Source: an uncultured Oscillospiraceae bacterium (GTDB lineage: Bacteria; Bacillota; Clostridia; Oscillospirales; Oscillospiraceae). Taken from it: a stretch of DNA of 12,622 nt. The notes below the pieces were generated by a model. The model did not search any database. It was not told where the DNA came from and saw only the letters and a list, made by a program, of their open reading frames with translations. The translations under genes were made by a program, and so were the position numbers. The stretch is taken from positions 1-12,622 of the forward strand of contig CAAFEV010000280.1 in the NCBI GenBank assembly GCA_900762005.1, written 5' to 3'. Positions 1-7,135 of this stretch are shown here, in pieces (position 1 is the first letter of the stretch; each line of letters begins with the position of its first letter).

Positions 1-111
1 AATCAATACCAGAATTTGACTGTTGACGGAACGACTCTCGTAATCCGCAGCAAAGCCGATTTTCTCCAGCATTTCTTCCTCAATTCGAACAGATACGCTC
101 TTGATAGCCAT
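1..111 (-). CDS. Ribbon-helix-helix (Arc/CopG-type) DNA-binding protein, N-terminal part only
   Basis: Reading leftward from the ATG at 111-109 gives 37 uninterrupted codons to the window edge, so the gene is cut off at its 3' end. The peptide begins MAIKSVSVRIEEEMLEKIGF and continues with ADYESRSVNSQILVLI. This fits a ribbon-helix-helix fold: a short basic beta strand (KSVSVRI) for contact with the DNA major groove, a first helix (EEEMLEKIGFAADYE) and a second helix starting at RSVNSQI. Such proteins are usually about 50-60 residues long, act as dimers and often repress their own promoter. The start is supported by GGAG (plus 119-122) seven bases upstream. It lies 85 bases downstream of the protease stop in the same direction, so it could be the last gene of the operon or have its own promoter. 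The family call is by motif only; a regulatory link to the surface-protein genes is inference. Confidence 0.72.
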   Translation of the reverse strand, partial: MAIKSVSVRIEEEMLEKIGFAADYESRSVNSQILVLI

Positions 112-118
112 AATACCA

Positions 119-122
119 CTCC
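119..122 (-). promoter_or_regulatory. Ribosome binding site of the ribbon-helix-helix gene
   Basis: On the minus strand GGAG stands seven bases before the ATG at 111. It is the main support for choosing that start, since the reading frame is cut by the window edge. Confidence 0.6.
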
Positions 123-134
123 AACGCAGATATA

Positions 135-150
135 TTGTATGTTTATTTTT
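135..150 (-). repeat. 16-bp leader repeat, copy upstream of the ribbon-helix-helix start
   Basis: The plus-strand string TTGTATGTTTATTTTT is found here and again, identical, at 7152-7167. Read in the direction of transcription it is AAAAATAAACATACAA and ends 23 bases before the ATG at 111. The other copy ends 16 bases before the protease ATG. Recurrence ahead of two starts suggests a shared leader element or a remnant of duplication. Confidence 0.6.
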
Positions 151-196
151 GGCTATTTGAGATAATCGGTCGGGTCTGCGTTATCTCGCAAGAGAA

Positions 197-3100
197 TTAT
201 TCGGCATTTACGATGTTCTGCACATAGCGCATCAAAATCGTGGCAACCTGTGCGCGGGTGGCGTTGCCCTGCGGGTCAAGAAGCGTTGCGCCGTTTTGCG
301 ACGTGCCGGCAATCAGCTGCTCGGCATTTGCCCACGAGAGCGGCTCTTTGGCATAGGCGGAAACCTTGCCGCTATCCGGGAATTTGCTCAAATCGGCGGT
401 TTTGCTCGTATCGTAGCTCTTGAACTTCGCGTAGCGGAACATAATTGCAGCAATCTGCTCACGGGTCACGTTTCCATCGGGATTGAATTTCCCGTTGCCG
501 ACACCGCCGACGACCTTGTTCTCCGCCGCCCATGTGACCGCATCGGTGTAGTACTTCCCTGCTGCGACATCATTGAAGGCGTTGCCGCCCTTGGGCGCGG
601 GCTTGCCGTCCAGACGCCAGAGGACCGTGACGAGCATTCCTCTGGTCATATTGCCGTCCGGCGTAAAGGTGGTTTCCGACGTGCCGCCGAACAGATTATT
701 TGCATAGGCGAATTTGACCGCGTCCGTGAACCATTTTCCCTCGGGAACATCGGTAAACGGCAGCTTGACCTCTCCCGTTTCGGGGATTTCCTCGGTCTTG
801 ATTGCATCGCAGCGGGTGCAGGTGTAGATTTTTACGCCCTTTTCGGTGGCGGTCGGCTCGGTCGTGACCTTGCCCTCGTCCCAGGCGTGCCCCAGAGCAG
901 CAGTCTCGGTCTGCGCAACAAGAACCTCTTTGCAGACGGAGCAATGATTGCCCTCAGACAAGCCGGTTTCGGTGCAGGTCGCGGCTTTTGCGGCATCAAG
1001 CACTACGGTGTGCCCCAAAGCGGCAATGGCAGTGTTTGCAAGCGTGGTTTCGGCGGTGCAGGCTTCGTCTGAGAAATACTTCTGGCAGACGGAGCAACGC
1101 CAGTACGCGATATTACCCGCCTCGGTACAGGTGGCATCCTTCGCCGCCGTTGCGACCTTGGTGTGACCCTTGGCGGCAATGACCGTGGCAGCTAAGGTTG
1201 TTTCGGCGGTGCAGGCTTCGTCTGAGAAATACTTTTCACAGGCAGAGCAGTACCAATATGCGGTGTTGCCCGCTTCGGTGCAGGTGGCATCCTTCGCCGC
1301 CGTTGCGACCTTGGTGTGACCCTTGGCGGCAATGACAGTGGCAGCTAAGGTCGTTTCGGCGGTGCAGGCTTCATCGGAGAAATACTTCTCACAGACGGAG
1401 CAGTACCAATATGCGGTGTTGCCCGCTTCGGTGCAGGTGGCATCCTTCGCCGCCGTTGCAACCTTGGTGTGACCCTTGGCGATAATGACGGCTCCTGCCT
1501 TCACAAGCCTTGTGCAGACGGTGCAATAGGTATCACCTGTGTAGCCGTCTGTCGTACAGGTTGCCGCAACCACATTTCGCAGCTCTGTCGTCGGGTGGGT
1601 GCACTCCTCCGTCGGCTCGCAAAGCTGAACATTGTCAATGCCGACCTTATCGCCCTCATTGCCGTTCGGCTTGACATAGCGGAACGCAAACTTGACCGCA
1701 GCGGTGCGGTAGAGAACGGGAATCACAACCTCTGCGCTGCCGCTCTGGTACCAGCCGGTGAGGTTTTCCAGATTGGAAGCGTCCCAGATGGGCGACCAGG
1801 TTTCGCCGTTGTCGGTAGACGCCTCAAGCGTCAGGGAAATAACATCGCGGAAAATATCCGCTCTGCCGAACACATAATCAAACTTCAGCGTCGGCGTTGT
1901 CGTTTCGCTCAAATCGACGGTCGGCGTAATCAGCAACTCGTCCTGCTTCGGCGCGTTCGACCAATCCTCATAGTCGTTGACTACAACGGCGACCTTCGTT
2001 GTGTTGAGGTTACTAAAGTGATCCTGCTTCCAGGTCTTGCTGCTCGCGCCGTCGGATTTCACACTCCATCCTCTTGATGGGAACGCTTCATCTTCAAAAT
2101 CGTTTTCAAAGAGCACGCCCGGAATATCGGAGGAGACCTCAAAGCTTGCGGCAATCGTGTGTTCGCCGGTAATGTCCTCAAAGACATAGCTGCCCACCGC
2201 GCCGACGCTCATGCCGTCAACCAGAACATCCTTAATGGCGTAGCCGGCAATCGGGGTAATGGTGAAGGTCTGGCTTTCGCCCTCTTTGACATATACTCTG
2301 CCGGCGGGGGTAATCGCGCCGCCCTCGCCTGCGGTTGCGGTAATCTTGGCGTAGCCCTCAATATCGGTGCTCACGCCGGTGGCCTTGAGCTTAACATTGT
2401 CTATGGCTGCAATGCCGGTGTTTTCACCGGCGGGTCTGGTAAAGCGCCATGCAAATACCACGCCGTCGATGCAGAACTTCGCCGGAACAGAGAGGAACGC
2501 GCGGTCTGTCACCACATAGCCGGAGAGCGAGGCGGGCAGCGTATCCGCCGCATTCCAGATGGTCTCCCATGTTGCGCCGTTGTCCGCCGAGGCTTCGAGC
2601 GTAAAGGTGAAATCGCCGTTTTTCATACCGTAGTGCGGATAGGCGTAGTCAAATTCCAAAGCGGTGGTTTTTGCATTTTTGAGATTCACCGTCGGGGCGA
2701 CCAGCCGCTCATCCTGTGCGCCGGTTCCGGCGTAGACATATGCCTGCTTGGTCTTGTTCAGGTAGTAATAGCTGTGGCTCTTCCAGGTATCGGCGCCGCC
2801 GGCAATGCCGCGCACATCCCATCCCGCAGGCGGGAATTGCGCGCCCTCAAAGTCTTGCTCAAAGAGCACCTCGGGCGTTTCGGGAATTTCCTCAAAGGTT
2901 GCCAAAATGTAGTAGTTCTGTTCTACCGCATCCAGCGTATAGCTTTCGGGCTTGCCGACGCTTTTGCCATTGACACGCACAGAGACTGTTCTGTAGCCGT
3001 AGCTCGGCGCGATGGCAAAGGTCTGGCTTGCTCCCGCCGCGACGGTAACTGCGCCGGACGGAGTGATTGTGCCGCCCTCGGTGGCAGCCGCCGTAACGGT

Positions 3101-6100
3101 ATAGCCCGTTTTCGGCTCTGTCGCCTTGAAGGTTACCTCAATGGTGTGGTCGATGCCGACTTTTTCAAGGGTGTAGTAGCTGATTGCGCCGTAGCTCACG
3201 CCGTCAACACGCAGTTCGGCAACCTCGAAGCCCTCGTTCGGTGTCGCGGTGAAGGTTTTGGAGGTACCCTTGCGGACAAGGGTTTTGCCGCTCGGAGAAA
3301 TGCTGCCGTTGGCGCCGGCGGTGGCAGTTACAGCAACGTAATCCTCTGCGCGGTCGCGGTAAATGCGCAGATTGTCCATGGCAAACTGTGCACCGCCCGT
3401 ATCGCCGGTGTATACAAAGGCGAAGCGAACAGCCGTCTGTCCCTGATAGGCGTCGGGAATAACAACCTTTGCCTGTGTACGGGTCCAGTCGCTGTAAAGG
3501 CCGGAGTCACGGAGATTCCAGATAGAGGACCATGTCTCGCCGTCGTCCTTGGAGGAATAGACATCCACATTGAAGTGCGGATATTGCACGCAGAAGGTAT
3601 AGCTCGTTTCAAAGTCGAATATCATATGCGTCGGAGTCGTCTGGCCGGAGAGGTCATAGCTCGGCGTGAAGAGCCATTCATTCTGATGAACAAGCTCATC
3701 GGGGTCAATGGCAGCCATGTTGTACTCGTCGCGGTACCAGGTCTCCGTTGCGCCGGTTTTGCTTTGCACCGACCAGTTCGCGGGCAGCCATGCGGCGTTA
3801 AAGTCCTCGCTGTAGAGCACCATGTCCTCGGTCACGACCACATCGGCATAGTCGTCGGTGTTGCCGGGCGCGCGCAGATAGAAGCTCTTGGAGTTACCGG
3901 CATAATCATGGACAACAAGCCCGATGGTCTCGCCGCAGCCGGTGATGTCGATATCCTCTATCACGGTGGTTTGACCCGCCTCGGTCTCGCCGATGCCCTT
4001 GACGACGTACTCCTTGGAATACTTGGAGTCAGTCAGCACCACAGCGGCGGCATACTCGTTGTCGCGCACAGTGATGGTGGCATAATATCTGCCCTCGGAC
4101 TCACGTACCTCCATATTCAGCACCTCGGGTGCTTCGGTGTCAATCGTAATCGGGAAGGACCAGCTGTCGCGGAGATTGTTGGATTCATGCGCGTCATAAA
4201 TCGGGGTTGCCGTAACCTTCACGGTCGCCTTGGTGCCGTTCGGCAGAGCAAAGCCCAGCTTGTCGGTGCCGTACCACGGGTCGATGCAGTCGCCGTAGTC
4301 GCTGATTGCACCGGCGGGGACAATGGAATAATAGTTGTCGTCATAAACAGACTTCAACTCATAATCAATGGTCTTTTCATAGTAGAGCGTTCCGTCTTCG
4401 CCGGTGATGGTATAGGTGAAGGTGCGCGCGCTGCGCAGCATGCCGGTGTAGACGTAGGAAAGAGAGTCAAGAAAATCGTCGTTGTTCGGCGAAATCGCGT
4501 TGCGCGCCGCCAGATAGGGAATGGTGAAATCGTAGTTGTTGTCGCCGAGATAGGTGGTATAGGTCTTTTCCATGGAGGAGAGCAGCGCCTCGTTGGCATA
4601 GGTCTGCGCGTCGGTCTCCTCATGGGCAATTACATCCCACCAGAAGCCGGAGTCAATCAGCGGCGCCTGCGTCCAGTCGCCATAGAAGGCAAGGAAGGGG
4701 GCGTTCAGGTCAATTCCGTTTTCATTTTCGCTGCCGTCGGCATTGGCGGCGTTCAGCGTCGCCCAACCCTCAACAAAGGCTCCGTTTGTAAACGCAGCAA
4801 GTGCCTGTTCGGGGTTTGTCAGTGTAACAGTCATCTCAACCACAACCGTGCTGTGCGCCTGAACCGCCACGATTGCATTGGCAGCCTCAACGCCGTCGAC
4901 CTTCACGGCAAAGGTGTGCGCGAGCGGCACGTCGATTTCCGTCATGGTCACCGCACCGTCCTGCTCCTGTGTGCCGTCGGTTAAAACGATGGGCTTGGCG
5001 GTGTAGTACAGGGTGCTGTCGCCGTCGTTATGTACGTTAAAGCGCAGGGTGTACTCGCCTGTTTTGGCAACGTCGTCACCCAAATTCATTGTCGGGCGCT
5101 CCATGCCGTCTACGGTAATGTAGCCTTCGGATGAGGCAGCGGCGTTGATATTCATCATACCTGCACCCTGCTTGCGCGGGGAAACGGGGGTATCGCCGTC
5201 ATAGATAATGGCCGCGGTAGACATCAGGACAGTGTCAATTTGATCCTTCATTTCGCCCGCTGTCATGGTCGGATAGCGCGTTTGCAGTGCCTGACGCAAA
5301 ATCGCCATGCCGCCTGCAACATGGGGCGACGCCATAGAGGTGCCGGACATCAGCTCATAGCCGTTACCCGGAACTGCGGAATAGATGTTGCCGCCGGGCG
5401 CGGTCAGCTCGGGCTTGAGCGTCAGCTCGCTCGTTGCGCCCCAAGAGGAAAAGTCGCACATACCGGCGACCGGAGAGGTCACCAGCGCATCGGAAACGGC
5501 AATGGTCAGATGCTTATCCTGCTGCTTGAGCAGATAAGCACCATCCTGCTGGGAGATAAAGCCAATCGGGATTTTCCAATCCACGATGGACATGTAAACC
5601 ATACCCGGCGTATTGTTGTAGACAAGCATGCCGATGGCATTGGCGGCAACCGCATTGTTCGCCTTTGCCTCGTAGGTCAGCCCGCCCCCGCGCTGAAGCA
5701 GGGCGATTTTTCCGCTCAGATCAAGCCCTTCAAAGTCCTCTGCGGTGCCGTAGCCGTCAATTACAACATATTCAAGGCTGCCGCGGTTTGCAAGCGTGCG
5801 CAGTGCATACGCCTTTGTCACTTCCTCGGTCTGTGAATCAAAGCCGTCATAATAGGCAATGTTTTTGCCGTTGACTGTAATGTAAGGAGAAACCATACCG
5901 GCATTCTCCACAGCGGCAATGGCAAGGGATTCATCATATGTCGCAGGCTCGCTTGCGTTGCCGTAGTCGGGGTTGGAGGCAAGCGCGCGGCCATTGTAAT
6001 TATTGTGGTAGGAGCCGGAATAGTCGTTGCCGACGGCAACCGCCAGAGACATACCGCTCTCACCGGCGCGGTTGAAGACACCGATAAGGTTCATCGTCCA

Positions 6101-7135
6101 CTCGTCCTGACCCTCGTAATCAATAAAGCCGCAAGCAGAGCCGAGGGACATATTGACCGCGTCAACGCCGATTGCCATGCAGTCTTCCAAGGCGGCAAGG
6201 ATATCGTCATAGGACGCGCCGCCGGATTTCTTGAAGACCTTCATATTGAGAATTTGCGCCTGCGGTGCAACACCGCTGAAGCCTTCTTTTGCGCCCGCGT
6301 TTGCGGCGGCAGTGGCGGCAACGTGCGTGCCGTGCTCTCCGCCGGTTTCCTCCGGCGTGCCGTCCGCGTCATGATCGCCGTAGTCAAACTGGAAGGGAAT
6401 CTTCGCGCTGTAATACAGAGTCGAAGCACCGATGCTCGGCACATCGCTCTCGCAGTGCAGGTCATTCTCGTCGAGCACGCGCTGCACATCCGCAAGGGTA
6501 ATGCGGGGATTTTCGGGTGCTGCCGCAAAAACCTCGTGCGTGTGGGCAACGCCGGTATCCAAAATGGCGATGACCATGCCCTCGCCGTTGTAGCCGGTCG
6601 TGTTATAAACACCGCCGCCAACCATCTGGTTGCTTGTGGTCATAAGCGGATCAAGCTCGAAGCTGGGCGCGACAAATGCCGCCTCCACGCCGTCGAGTTT
6701 ACGGATTTCCTCTAACTGCCCGTAGGTCACGGTCGTCGAGAAGCCGTTGGTCAAGGTACAGTACGAGTGTTCTACCTTGACTGCCTCGCCGCCGAGCACC
6801 TTGCTCGAAATTTCCTTCTGAACGGTCTTCTGCTGCTTAAGCATTCTGCTTTGGGCGGCGCGGGTTGGCGTTCCGCTCTGCGGAATCTCTTTTTCATCCA
6901 GCAAAACGATGATTGTTACCTCAGTCTCCGGGGCAATCTCCTCTTGCTTTTTGTCAAAGGTTTGCGCGCCGGATTCCTTCGCGCCGACCGTGCCGAGCAC
7001 TGCCTCGGCAGCCTCTGCGTTGATGCCCGTCGGGTCCTCGCCCGGCTGTGTCGGCTCCTGTGTTGCAAAAATTGCCATGGGAAGCATTGCCAGGAGCATC
7101 GCGGTGATTAAAAGCCATGATACCAGTTTTTTCAT
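197..7135 (-). CDS. Giant SLH-anchored subtilisin-family (S8) serine protease
   Basis: 2312 residues. Residues 1-24 are a Sec signal peptide (KK, hydrophobic core, cleavage likely after AIFA). About 65-165 resembles an inhibitor-I9 propeptide. The S8 catalytic domain covers about 181-640, with Asp193 in AILDTGV, His268 in EHGTHVA, oxyanion Asn370 in AVAVGND and Ser600 in MSGTSMASPHVAG; all key residues are present, so an active enzyme is expected. A PA domain is inserted at about 430-548, as in lactocepin/C5a-peptidase relatives. Fn3/Ig-like sequence follows (about 672-1095), then jelly-roll domains resembling cleaved-adhesin/MAM modules at 1107-1260, 1423-1584 and 1673-1838, and divergent InlB-type repeats at 1266-1337, 1344-1415 and 1595-1667. 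CxxC repeats occupy 1843-2120 and three SLH domains 2125-2309. Anchoring through SLH replaces the LPXTG signal of streptococcal C5a peptidases. The ATG overlaps the upstream stop (ATGA), and AGGA lies six bases before it. Substrate unknown; a role in degrading or processing host or diet protein is inference. Confidence 0.93.
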   Translation of the reverse strand: MKKLVSWLLITAMLLAMLPMAIFATQEPTQPGEDPTGINAEAAEAVLGTVGAKESGAQTFDKKQEEIAPETEVTIIVLLDEKEIPQSGTPTRAAQSRMLKQQKTVQKEISSKVLGGEAVKVEHSYCTLTNGFSTTVTYGQLEEIRKLDGVEAAFVAPSFELDPLMTTSNQMVGGGVYNTTGYNGEGMVIAILDTGVAHTHEVFAAAPENPRITLADVQRVLDENDLHCESDVPSIGASTLYYSAKIPFQFDYGDHDADGTPEETGGEHGTHVAATAAANAGAKEGFSGVAPQAQILNMKVFKKSGGASYDDILAALEDCMAIGVDAVNMSLGSACGFIDYEGQDEWTMNLIGVFNRAGESGMSLAVAVGNDYSGSYHNNYNGRALASNPDYGNASEPATYDESLAIAAVENAGMVSPYITVNGKNIAYYDGFDSQTEEVTKAYALRTLANRGSLEYVVIDGYGTAEDFEGLDLSGKIALLQRGGGLTYEAKANNAVAANAIGMLVYNNTPGMVYMSIVDWKIPIGFISQQDGAYLLKQQDKHLTIAVSDALVTSPVAGMCDFSSWGATSELTLKPELTAPGGNIYSAVPGNGYELMSGTSMASPHVAGGMAILRQALQTRYPTMTAGEMKDQIDTVLMSTAAIIYDGDTPVSPRKQGAGMMNINAAASSEGYITVDGMERPTMNLGDDVAKTGEYTLRFNVHNDGDSTLYYTAKPIVLTDGTQEQDGAVTMTEIDVPLAHTFAVKVDGVEAANAIVAVQAHSTVVVEMTVTLTNPEQALAAFTNGAFVEGWATLNAANADGSENENGIDLNAPFLAFYGDWTQAPLIDSGFWWDVIAHEETDAQTYANEALLSSMEKTYTTYLGDNNYDFTIPYLAARNAISPNNDDFLDSLSYVYTGMLRSARTFTYTITGEDGTLYYEKTIDYELKSVYDDNYYSIVPAGAISDYGDCIDPWYGTDKLGFALPNGTKATVKVTATPIYDAHESNNLRDSWSFPITIDTEAPEVLNMEVRESEGRYYATITVRDNEYAAAVVLTDSKYSKEYVVKGIGETEAGQTTVIEDIDITGCGETIGLVVHDYAGNSKSFYLRAPGNTDDYADVVVTEDMVLYSEDFNAAWLPANWSVQSKTGATETWYRDEYNMAAIDPDELVHQNEWLFTPSYDLSGQTTPTHMIFDFETSYTFCVQYPHFNVDVYSSKDDGETWSSIWNLRDSGLYSDWTRTQAKVVIPDAYQGQTAVRFAFVYTGDTGGAQFAMDNLRIYRDRAEDYVAVTATAGANGSISPSGKTLVRKGTSKTFTATPNEGFEVAELRVDGVSYGAISYYTLEKVGIDHTIEVTFKATEPKTGYTVTAAATEGGTITPSGAVTVAAGASQTFAIAPSYGYRTVSVRVNGKSVGKPESYTLDAVEQNYYILATFEEIPETPEVLFEQDFEGAQFPPAGWDVRGIAGGADTWKSHSYYYLNKTKQAYVYAGTGAQDERLVAPTVNLKNAKTTALEFDYAYPHYGMKNGDFTFTLEASADNGATWETIWNAADTLPASLSGYVVTDRAFLSVPAKFCIDGVVFAWRFTRPAGENTGIAAIDNVKLKATGVSTDIEGYAKITATAGEGGAITPAGRVYVKEGESQTFTITPIAGYAIKDVLVDGMSVGAVGSYVFEDITGEHTIAASFEVSSDIPGVLFENDFEDEAFPSRGWSVKSDGASSKTWKQDHFSNLNTTKVAVVVNDYEDWSNAPKQDELLITPTVDLSETTTPTLKFDYVFGRADIFRDVISLTLEASTDNGETWSPIWDASNLENLTGWYQSGSAEVVIPVLYRTAAVKFAFRYVKPNGNEGDKVGIDNVQLCEPTEECTHPTTELRNVVAATCTTDGYTGDTYCTVCTRLVKAGAVIIAKGHTKVATAAKDATCTEAGNTAYWYCSVCEKYFSDEACTAETTLAATVIAAKGHTKVATAAKDATCTEAGNTAYWYCSACEKYFSDEACTAETTLAATVIAAKGHTKVATAAKDATCTEAGNIAYWRCSVCQKYFSDEACTAETTLANTAIAALGHTVVLDAAKAATCTETGLSEGNHCSVCKEVLVAQTETAALGHAWDEGKVTTEPTATEKGVKIYTCTRCDAIKTEEIPETGEVKLPFTDVPEGKWFTDAVKFAYANNLFGGTSETTFTPDGNMTRGMLVTVLWRLDGKPAPKGGNAFNDVAAGKYYTDAVTWAAENKVVGGVGNGKFNPDGNVTREQIAAIMFRYAKFKSYDTSKTADLSKFPDSGKVSAYAKEPLSWANAEQLIAGTSQNGATLLDPQGNATRAQVATILMRYVQNIVNAE
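209..763 (-). other. Three SLH domains of the protease (cell-wall anchor)
   Basis: Residues 2125-2309 hold three S-layer homology domains. Each begins with an FxDV or FPDS-like motif (PFTDVPEGKWF, AFNDVAAGKYY, KFPDSGKVSAY) and ends with the conserved TRxQ-like segment (MTRGMLV, VTREQIA, ATRAQVA). SLH triplets are known to fold as a three-pronged unit that binds pyruvylated secondary cell-wall polymer. The protein ends 12 residues after the last TR motif block (LMRYVQNIVNAE), a normal end for this architecture. Confidence 0.92.
1016..1474 (-). repeat. Three tandem 153-bp (51-residue) CxxC repeats in the protease
   Basis: The units are 1322-1474, 1169-1321 and 1016-1168, encoding residues 1888-2040. 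Each unit starts GHTKVATAAKDATCTEAG and carries four cysteines at unit positions 14, 25, 28 and 37 (CSVC or CSAC pair, then DEACTAE), plus a histidine at position 2. The first two units differ at about eight bases by eye. A shorter cysteine-bearing unit precedes the array (residues 1845-1887) and another follows (2041-2081), then a TCTRC-containing linker leads to the SLH domains. The C-x2-C pairs could bind metal or form disulfides. I do not know a named family for certain. Confidence 0.9.
1622..2119 (-). repeat. Third jelly-roll (cleaved-adhesin/MAM-like) domain of the protease
   Basis: Residues 1673-1838. The domain shares three landmarks with the other two copies: an opening ENDFEDEAFPSRGWSV, a central DNGETWSPIW and a closing GIDNVQL. 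The pattern is typical of beta-sandwich modules such as cleaved-adhesin of gingipains, which bind ligands or other proteins. The family name is by motif resemblance only. Confidence 0.65.
2384..2869 (-). repeat. Second jelly-roll (cleaved-adhesin/MAM-like) domain of the protease
   Basis: Residues 1423-1584, with opening EQDFEGAQFPPAGWDV, central DNGATWETIW and closing AIDNVKL. It lies between the second and third divergent InlB-type repeats, so the module order alternates between jelly-roll and InlB-like units. Confidence 0.65.
3356..3817 (-). repeat. First jelly-roll (cleaved-adhesin/MAM-like) domain of the protease
   Basis: Residues 1107-1260, with opening SEDFNAAWLPANWSV, central DDGETWSSIW and closing AMDNLRIY. 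It follows the Fn3/Ig-like part of the protease and is directly joined to a pair of divergent InlB-type repeats (residues 1266-1337 and 1344-1415). Confidence 0.65.

Larger units (their letters stand above)
112..196 (-). promoter_or_regulatory. Spacer with two nested inverted repeats, possible operator or weak 3' structure
   Basis: This 85-base gap separates the protease stop (199-197) from the ribbon-helix-helix start. It contains an 8-bp inverted repeat, AACGCAGA at 123-130 against TCTGCGTT at 175-182, and a 7-bp inverted repeat, GAGATAA at 159-165 against TTATCTC at 181-187; the right arms adjoin. On the minus strand TACAAT resembles a -10 hexamer, but no good -35 sits upstream. The 159-187 hairpin has an AT-rich stem and no U tract, so it is not a convincing terminator. 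Small ribbon-helix-helix proteins commonly bind repeats at their own promoter, so autoregulation is a reasonable but unproven reading. Confidence 0.35.

Noticed and set aside
159..187. Terminator after the protease
   Set aside because: The stem GAGATAA/TTATCTC is AT-rich with a 15-base loop, and the minus strand that follows is A-rich rather than U-rich.
2159..4984. Plus-strand open frame of 941 codons opposite the protease
   Set aside because: It lies wholly antisense to a protease with clear domains, has no recognisable domain or signal peptide, and is full of Gly, Arg, Val and Cys as expected for the reverse of GC-rich coding DNA. No good ribosome binding site was seen.
6005..6715. Plus-strand open frame opposite the protease catalytic domain
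   Set aside because: The opposite strand carries conserved subtilisin motifs, so this frame is a shadow.
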